Translations under genes and position numbers: made by a program
The notes under the pieces: generated by a model
What the model saw: the letters and a program-made list of their open reading frames with translations, nothing else
What the model was told of the DNA's origin: nothing
Database searches by the model: none
Shown: positions 30,036-34,877 of the stretch, piece after piece
Layout of the letters: every line of letters begins with the position of its first letter
Position numbering within the stretch: position 1 is the first letter of the stretch
Assembly (NCBI RefSeq): GCF_019237635.1
Contig: NZ_JAFAGS010000116.1
Coordinates: 1-34,877, forward strand
Length of the DNA: 34,877 nucleotides
Direction of reading: 5' to 3'
Origin: Pluralibacter sp.
GTDB lineage: Bacteria; Pseudomonadota; Gammaproteobacteria; Enterobacterales; Enterobacteriaceae

Positions 30036-32110
30036 TTCCCTCCGATGGTCGCGGTCATGCGGATATGGCGGTTATCCGACAGCTCGAGATTAGACAGCAC
30101 TACCAGTTGCGGCAGATTGCGGCGCAGAAAGCGCGACAGCAACGGACGCAGCGCATGGTTAACCAACAGCACCGGCGGCGCACCGAGCATCTCCTGGCGC
30201 GACAGCGCTTCCTGCGTCTGAGCCAGCAGGCGATCCGCCAGCCCTGGCTCCAGACCGCCGCCGCCCTGCAACGCCTGTAGCAACAGGCGCTCAAGCGGCG
30301 TATCCAGACCAATCACCTGCACCTCGCCGCTGCCCGGGAACCACTGCTGGGTGATGGCCCGGCCTAACGCCACGCGCACCACTGAAGTCAGCTCGTGCGG
30401 GTCGCTCTGGACAGGCGCATGCTCTGCCAGCGTTTCGAGGATGGTGCGCATATCGCGAATCGGCACTTTTTCATCCAGCAGGTTTTGCAGCACCTTATGC
30501 AGCGTCGTCAGCGTCACCACGCCCGGCACCAGATCTTCGGTAAGTTTCGGCATCTCCTGGCTTACGCGGTCTAGCAGTTGCTGCGCTTCCTGGCGACCGA
30601 ACAGCTCCGCAGCGTGCAGGCTAATCAGATGGTTGAGGTGCGTGGCCACCACGGTGCTGGACTCCACGACGGTAAAGCCCTGAATCTGCGCCTGTTCTTT
30701 AAGCGCGCTTTCAATCCAGATGGCCGCAAGGCCGAAGGCCGGGTCAACCGTTGGTTCGCCCGGCAGCGTTCCCGCCGCGGTGCCCGGGTTAATTGCCAGC
30801 CAGCGGCCCGGATAGGCGTCGCCGCTGCCTATCTCAACGCCCTTGAGCAGAATACGATAGCGCGCGGGCGGCAGATCCATGTTGTCGCGGATATGCACCA
30901 CCGGCGGCAGGAACCCCATCTCCTGGGCGAATTTCTTCCGAATACTGCGAATACGCCCCAGCAGCTCGCCGTCCTGCTGGAAATCGACCATCGGGATCAG
31001 CCGGTAGCCGACCTCCATGCCCAGTGTATCTTCAAGCTGGACATCGCCCCAGGTCGCTTCCACCGCCTGCGGATTATCCTGGGTCCGTACCGGCGCGGCC
31101 TCCACCGGCGCGCTCTGCTCGCGACCGCGGATCCACCACGCCAGCCCCAGCAAAGCGGCCGTGAACAGCAGAAAGACAAAGTTCGGCATCCCCGGCACCA
31201 GGCCCAACAAGCCAAGCACAGCGGCGCTGAGCAGCATCACCCGCGGGTTACTGAACAGCTGGCCAACCATCTGCTCGCCCACGTCCTGATCAGTGCTTAC
31301 GCGGGTAACGATAACACCGGCCGCTGTCGAGATAACCAGCGCCGGGATTTGCGCTACAAGGCCATCACCGATGGTCAGCAAGGTGTAGGACTCCGCCGCT
31401 TTCCCCACCGGCAGGCCATGCTGCAGTACCCCCACCAGCAGACCGCCGATGATGTTGATGACCATGATCAGGATCCCGGCGATGGCGTCGCCGCGGACGA
31501 ACTTACTCGCGCCGTCCATTGAGCCATAGAAATCCGCTTCCTGCGTCACCTCGGCGCGACGACGCTTGGCGTCGTCTTCACCAATCAGCCCAGCATTAAG
31601 GTCAGCGTCGATCGCCATCTGTTTACCCGGCATCCCGTCCAGCACAAAACGCGCGCCAACTTCCGCGATACGCCCGGCGCCTTTTGTGATAACCATGAAG
31701 TTGATAATAACGAGGATAATGAAGACCACGATGCCGATCGCGAAGTTTCCGCCCACCAGGAAGTGGCCGAAGGCTTCAACCACCTTCCCCGCCGCCGCTG
31801 CGCCCGTATGCCCTTCCATCAGGATAATACGGGTAGAGGCCACGTTCAGCGCCAGGCGCAACAGCGTGGTAAACAGCAGGATGGTCGGGAACGCGGCGAA
31901 TTCGAGCGTGCGCTGGGTGAACATCGCCACCAGCAGCACCATGATCGACAGCGCGATGTTAAAGGTAAACAACAGATCGAGGACGAATGCCGGTAGCGGC
32001 AGTACCATCATCGACAGGATCAGCAGGATCAGCACCGGCCCGGCCAGAACCTGCCATTGGGTAGATTTCAGGTTGCCGGGCAGACGCAGCATTGCGACCA
32101 GATTAGCCAT
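30032..32110 (-). CDS. flhA: Flagellar type III export gate protein FlhA
   Basis: FlhA is the large nonameric component of the flagellar export gate and the docking site for chaperone-substrate complexes. The 692-aa protein equals E. coli FlhA in length. About eight N-terminal membrane segments (to about residue 330) contain the conserved cytoplasmic FHIPEP-family loop RIAEVGARFVLDGMPGKQMAIDADLNAG. The soluble C-terminal domain then follows (from about 360: GYRLIPMVDF, QEMGFLPPVVHIRDN, LTEDLVPGVVTLTTLHKVLQ). There is no frameshift or stop. It overlaps flhB by 8 bp and flhE by 4 bp. Confidence 0.97.
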   Translation of the reverse strand: MANLVAMLRLPGNLKSTQWQVLAGPVLILLILSMMVLPLPAFVLDLLFTFNIALSIMVLLVAMFTQRTLEFAAFPTILLFTTLLRLALNVASTRIILMEGHTGAAAAGKVVEAFGHFLVGGNFAIGIVVFIILVIINFMVITKGAGRIAEVGARFVLDGMPGKQMAIDADLNAGLIGEDDAKRRRAEVTQEADFYGSMDGASKFVRGDAIAGILIMVINIIGGLLVGVLQHGLPVGKAAESYTLLTIGDGLVAQIPALVISTAAGVIVTRVSTDQDVGEQMVGQLFSNPRVMLLSAAVLGLLGLVPGMPNFVFLLFTAALLGLAWWIRGREQSAPVEAAPVRTQDNPQAVEATWGDVQLEDTLGMEVGYRLIPMVDFQQDGELLGRIRSIRKKFAQEMGFLPPVVHIRDNMDLPPARYRILLKGVEIGSGDAYPGRWLAINPGTAAGTLPGEPTVDPAFGLAAIWIESALKEQAQIQGFTVVESSTVVATHLNHLISLHAAELFGRQEAQQLLDRVSQEMPKLTEDLVPGVVTLTTLHKVLQNLLDEKVPIRDMRTILETLAEHAPVQSDPHELTSVVRVALGRAITQQWFPGSGEVQVIGLDTPLERLLLQALQGGGGLEPGLADRLLAQTQEALSRQEMLGAPPVLLVNHALRPLLSRFLRRNLPQLVVLSNLELSDNRHIRMTATIGGK

Positions 32111-33257
32111 CAGTGTCCTTCTCGTTCAAAAAATCCAGTGCCTCAGGCACCGGCAAATTCTCAGGTTTCTTCGGCGGGATGCCCCCCGCCAGACGCCAGC
32201 GTTTAAGCTGCCAAACCCAGGCCAGTACTTCGGCGACCGCCGCATACAGCGTGCCCGGGATCTGTTGACCGATTTCCGCATGGCGGTACAGCGCACGCGC
32301 CAGCGGCGGCGCTTCGAGGATCGGCACCCGGTGCTCCTGGCCCATATCCCGGATGCGCAGCGCAATAAGCCCGGCGCCTTTCGCCACCACCTTCGGCGCG
32401 CTCATTTTCCCTTCCACATACTGCAGCGCCACCGAGTAATGGGTCGGGTTGGTGACGATAACGTCCGCTTTCGGCACATCGCTCATCATGCGACGACGCG
32501 CCGCGGCGCGCTGCATCTGACGAATACGCCCTTTGACATGCGGGTCGCCTTCGTTTTGCTTAAATTCATCGCGAATATCCTGGCGCGACATCCGCAGCTT
32601 TTTGATATGGCTGTAGATCTGCCAGAACACGTCGAAACCGACCATCGGGATAACGCCCAGCGCCACCAGCAGCGCGCACAGTCCCACCATGTTGAGCGCA
32701 TTGCCCATCGCCGTGAGCGGCGATTCGCTGATAAGCCGCATCATATCCGGCCAGTGCGACCAGACATACGTTCCGGCTACGCAGCCGACCAGTACCGACT
32801 TGAGTATCGCCTTCATCAGCTCCGCCGCCGACTGGGCGGAAAAAAGGCGTTTAATACCGGGTAGCGGGTTCAGCTTGTCGAACTTAAAGGCCAGCGACTT
32901 GGGGCTGAACACCAGGCCGCCGAGCATCATCGGCGCGACAATGGCAACCACCACCACGCCGGTTATCAGCGGCAACAGCGCCAGCATCGCCTGCTTTATC
33001 AGCAAAATGATTTGCCCGAGGATCAGGTTCGGATCGTTAACAATGCTGTGGTCAAAATGCAGGCCGGAAGAAAGCAGCGCGGCAAGACGCCTTGCCATCG
33101 ACTCACCGCCCAGCCACAGTACGCACACGCCCACCAGCAGAATCAGCAGGGAGGTGAGTTCGCGGGATCGCGGAATCTGCCCTTCCTCACGCGCTTTATC
33201 AAGCCGTTGGGGTGTGGGGGCTTCTGTTTTGTCTTCGCTGTCGCTATTGTCGGCCAC
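32103..33257 (-). CDS. flhB: Flagellar export switch protein FlhB
   Basis: FlhB switches the export apparatus from rod/hook to filament substrates by self-cleavage at NPTH. About 384 aa, as in Salmonella. An N-terminal KTEAPTPQRLDKAREEGQIPRSREL is followed by four membrane segments, then the cytoplasmic domain with RRRMMSDVPKADVIVTNPTHYSVAL, where the cleavage Asn-Pro is at about 270-271. The GTG at 33257 gives a start like Salmonella (M-A-x-x-S-D) and has GGGA 8 bp upstream. An ATG at 33266 adds three residues and has no properly spaced site, but cannot be excluded. The gene appears intact. In E. coli cheZ lies just upstream; here that place is taken by unrelated DNA. Confidence 0.95.
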   Translation of the reverse strand: MADNSDSEDKTEAPTPQRLDKAREEGQIPRSRELTSLLILLVGVCVLWLGGESMARRLAALLSSGLHFDHSIVNDPNLILGQIILLIKQAMLALLPLITGVVVVAIVAPMMLGGLVFSPKSLAFKFDKLNPLPGIKRLFSAQSAAELMKAILKSVLVGCVAGTYVWSHWPDMMRLISESPLTAMGNALNMVGLCALLVALGVIPMVGFDVFWQIYSHIKKLRMSRQDIRDEFKQNEGDPHVKGRIRQMQRAAARRRMMSDVPKADVIVTNPTHYSVALQYVEGKMSAPKVVAKGAGLIALRIRDMGQEHRVPILEAPPLARALYRHAEIGQQIPGTLYAAVAEVLAWVWQLKRWRLAGGIPPKKPENLPVPEALDFLNEKDTDG

Positions 33258-33347
33258 AGACAACATCCCGCAGTTACAATTCTGAGGACATAATGCCAGT
33301 TGCAGATGCAGGCAATAGGATGAATAAAGAGAAATTCAGCCAGTAAT

Positions 33348-33385
33348 TTGGGGTTTTGGGGTTTTGGGGTTTTGGGGTTTTGGGG
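33348..33385 (+). repeat. Tandem TTTTGGGG octamer repeat (five G4 runs)
   Basis: Five GGGG runs (33350-33353, 33358-33361, 33366-33369, 33374-33377, 33382-33385) are separated by four perfect TTTT spacers, period 8. Four or more such runs are enough to form an intramolecular G-quadruplex on the plus strand. The repeat lies 92 bp upstream of flhB and 128 bp upstream of the dGTPase-like gene, in the divergent intergenic region where promoters should be. The rest of 33258-33512 shows no gene. Confidence 0.93.
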
Positions 33386-33512
33386 AAGGTAAAAACATAA
33401 TTTTGCGAGCCGCTACGAAGGATTTACAAAAACCTCATTGCTTCAATGTTCACCCCACATGGGGTTTGCTATTGTGTCGGGTAAAAATTAAACCGACAGG
33501 CAAGGACATCTT

Positions 33513-34769
33513 ATGCACTGGAACCAGCTACTTAACAGCACACGTCGTAAACCTAAAACAGCAAACAAGGATTCTGCTCGAGACACAACAAAAGGGCGTC
33601 TGCAGATAGAACGTGACTTTGACAGAATCCTTTTTGCCGCCCCCACACGCCGACTAGCCGACAAAACGCAGGTTTTCCCACTCGATAAGAACGATAGCGT
33701 TCGCACGCGCCTTACCCATTCACATGAAGTGGCTAATCTGGCTCGTGGCATTGGCATGAGGCTTGCCTTTGAACTCAGCAACGAGGTATTTGGGGACATA
33801 GATCCTGCATTGTGTTTGCAGCGCGATGTTCCTGCTTTACTTGCAGCCATTGGTTTGGCCCACGATCTTGGTAACCCTCCATTTGGTCATCAGGGTGAGA
33901 AAGCGATGAGCGAATGGTTTACCAAAAACCTCCCGGCAAAAGACAAAAACTACACCGATAAGATTTATGAAGATTTCCGTGCTTTTGATGGAAACTCGCA
34001 GACTCTACGTCTGGTCACCAAACTACAAATTCTCAATGATGAATATGGTCTTAACCTGACTTGCGCCACTCTTGCTGCAATGATTAAGTATCCTCGTTCA
34101 TCTTCTTCACCAGCTGTTTTGTGGAAAAAGCATGGCTACTTCTTTTCCGAAGAAGCCGTAGTACACGATGTTTGGGAAAAAACGGGGCTCAGAGAAGGTG
34201 TGCGTCACCCATTCACTTATATCATGGAGGCATGTGACGATATTGCCTACTCGGTCCTTGATGCAGAAGATACCGTTAAGAAAGGACTTGCTTCGTTTCA
34301 TGACTTGATGAACTTTCTGCACAGTCACGAAAAGTGTCTGGGCGACGAGATGTCCCAACAGGTTATCCAATACAGTAAAGAGGAAAATAAAAAATACGCA
34401 GGTTGTAACCTGTCACCTGCCGAACTCAATGATATGAGCATGCAAATGTTCAGGGTTATCGCTATTGCACACTTAGTGGATGCAGTGGTGTCTGCGTTTA
34501 AAGAGCGTATCAGTGAGTTCATGGACAACGATTGTCAAATCAAAGACCTTATTTCTCTTAGCAAAGGAGCCGGATTGTGCAAAGCGCTCAAAGACTTTGA
34601 TAGCTCCAGAGGCTATCGTCATAGTAGCGTACTGAAGCTTGAGCTACAGGGGTCAAACTACATCAAAGATCTGATGGACATGTTGTGGATTGGCATCAAA
34701 GGGCGGGCGACACAGGGCCATGAATGGGATATGATCCTACCCGTGAATAGTGGACACGGGACTAAGTGA
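33513..34769 (+). CDS. dGTPase-like HD-domain triphosphohydrolase, 3' end cut off by IS3
   Basis: The protein belongs to the Dgt family of HD-domain enzymes that split dGTP to deoxyguanosine and triphosphate. Family landmarks are RLADKTQVFPLDKNDSVRTR, metal ligands H69 (RTRLTHSHEV), H117-D118 (AHDLGNPPFGH) and D242/D243 (EACDDIAYSVLDAED), plus FDGNSQTLRLV. AAGGA lies upstream of the ATG. It is AT-rich with codon use unlike flhBA, and is not the housekeeping dgt (which lies elsewhere in E. coli), so it is probably acquired. At residue 406 (GHEWD) the gene runs into the left end of an IS3 element; the last 12 codons (MILPVNSGHGTK) are IS sequence. The catalytic core is kept but the native C-terminus is lost, so activity is uncertain. 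dGTPases can act in anti-phage nucleotide depletion; that role here is speculation. Confidence 0.85.
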   Translation: MHWNQLLNSTRRKPKTANKDSARDTTKGRLQIERDFDRILFAAPTRRLADKTQVFPLDKNDSVRTRLTHSHEVANLARGIGMRLAFELSNEVFGDIDPALCLQRDVPALLAAIGLAHDLGNPPFGHQGEKAMSEWFTKNLPAKDKNYTDKIYEDFRAFDGNSQTLRLVTKLQILNDEYGLNLTCATLAAMIKYPRSSSSPAVLWKKHGYFFSEEAVVHDVWEKTGLREGVRHPFTYIMEACDDIAYSVLDAEDTVKKGLASFHDLMNFLHSHEKCLGDEMSQQVIQYSKEENKKYAGCNLSPAELNDMSMQMFRVIAIAHLVDAVVSAFKERISEFMDNDCQIKDLISLSKGAGLCKALKDFDSSRGYRHSSVLKLELQGSNYIKDLMDMLWIGIKGRATQGHEWDMILPVNSGHGTK

Positions 34770-34877
34770 GTAAACTCTCAACCAGAGGTGACTCATGACC
34801 AAATCAGCCACAACCAGCAACAAGCCCCGCAAGCAGCACTCGCCTGAATTCCGCCAGGAAGCCCTTAAACTCGCTGA
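34732..34877 (+). mobile_element. IS3-family element (IS3-like), left end
   Basis: TGATCCTACCC begins a sequence (continuing with AATAGTGGACAC and CTAAGTGAGTAAACTCTC) that closely matches the left terminal inverted repeat and leader of IS3 as I recall it. The orfA start follows at 34795. The element continues beyond the window edge, so its right end and the target duplication cannot be seen. It interrupts the dGTPase-like gene. Confidence 0.85.
34795..34877 (+). CDS. IS3 transposase OrfA (InsE-like), 5' part
   Basis: Twenty-seven codons are present before the window ends: MTKSATTSNKP, then RKQHSPEFRQEALKLA, nearly the same as the N-terminus of InsE, the helix-turn-helix protein of IS3. GAGGTGA lies just upstream of the ATG. 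In IS3 a -1 frameshift downstream joins OrfA to the DDE transposase OrfB; that part is outside the window. Confidence 0.85.
   Translation, partial: MTKSATTSNKPRKQHSPEFRQEALKLA

Noticed and set aside
31566..32864. Open frame of 432 codons on the plus strand opposite flhA and flhB.
   Set aside because: Antisense shadow of intact flagellar genes, low-complexity composition, crossing a gene boundary.
33348..33385. TTTTGGGG repeat as a real telomere or linear replicon end.
   Set aside because: It lies inside an ordinary chromosome region with genes on both sides and is only 38 bp long.
33364..33609. Small open frame of 81 codons starting in the TTTTGGGG repeat.
   Set aside because: Its first residues are a translation of the tandem repeat, it has no ribosome-binding site and it overlaps the dGTPase-like gene in another frame.

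Overview
The window is enterobacterial chromosome, most like Citrobacter or a close relative. Nearly every protein is a near-identical counterpart of an E. coli or Salmonella gene, and the order purT-eda-edd-zwf-hexR-pykA-lpxM-mepM-znuA/znuCB-ruvBA-ruvC-yebC-nudB-aspS-yecD-yecE-yecN-cmoA-cmoB-cutC-yecM-argS-flhE-flhA-flhB is the E. coli 41-42 minute region. The species cannot be fixed from the window alone.

Layout. Positions 1-7900 carry the end of purT, the Entner-Doudoroff genes eda and edd, zwf, the regulator hexR and pykA, with candidate GntR and HexR operators. Positions 7900-9010 are an AT-rich insert with one gene for a small protein-kinase-fold protein (292 aa), closed by a 46-bp perfect palindrome. 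Positions 9015-14000 hold envelope genes (lpxM, mepM) and the zinc importer znuA/znuCB with a Zur-type box between the divergent units. Positions 13996-19250 hold ruvB, ruvA, ruvC, yebC, nudB and aspS on the minus strand; a LexA-type box upstream of ruvA is also the ruvC terminator hairpin. Positions 19520-24640 hold yecD (broken), yecE, yecN, the tRNA wobble-uridine pair cmoA-cmoB, cutC with the sRNA micL in its 3' end, and yecM. Positions 24884-29382 hold argS, then an accessory pair (GH105 unsaturated rhamnogalacturonyl hydrolase and GPH-family transporter) with a KdgR-like box upstream. Positions 29640-33257 are the flagellar export operon flhB-flhA-flhE, apparently intact. Beyond flhB, where E. 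coli has cheZ, there is a TTTTGGGG repeat, an AT-rich dGTPase-like gene, and the left end of an IS3 element that cuts the gene off.

Most notable: yecD is broken by exactly 61 bp, made of an exact 29-bp duplication of yecD sequence plus 32 bp of unrelated DNA. Removing 61 bp restores the frame. These are the dimensions of one type I-E CRISPR repeat-spacer unit, so an off-target Cas1-Cas2 spacer integration is a testable explanation. Other points of interest are the unassigned kinase-like gene, the truncated dGTPase-like gene in the flagellar locus, and the G-quadruplex-type repeat.

All calls come from reading the sequence and from remembered family knowledge; no database search was run.
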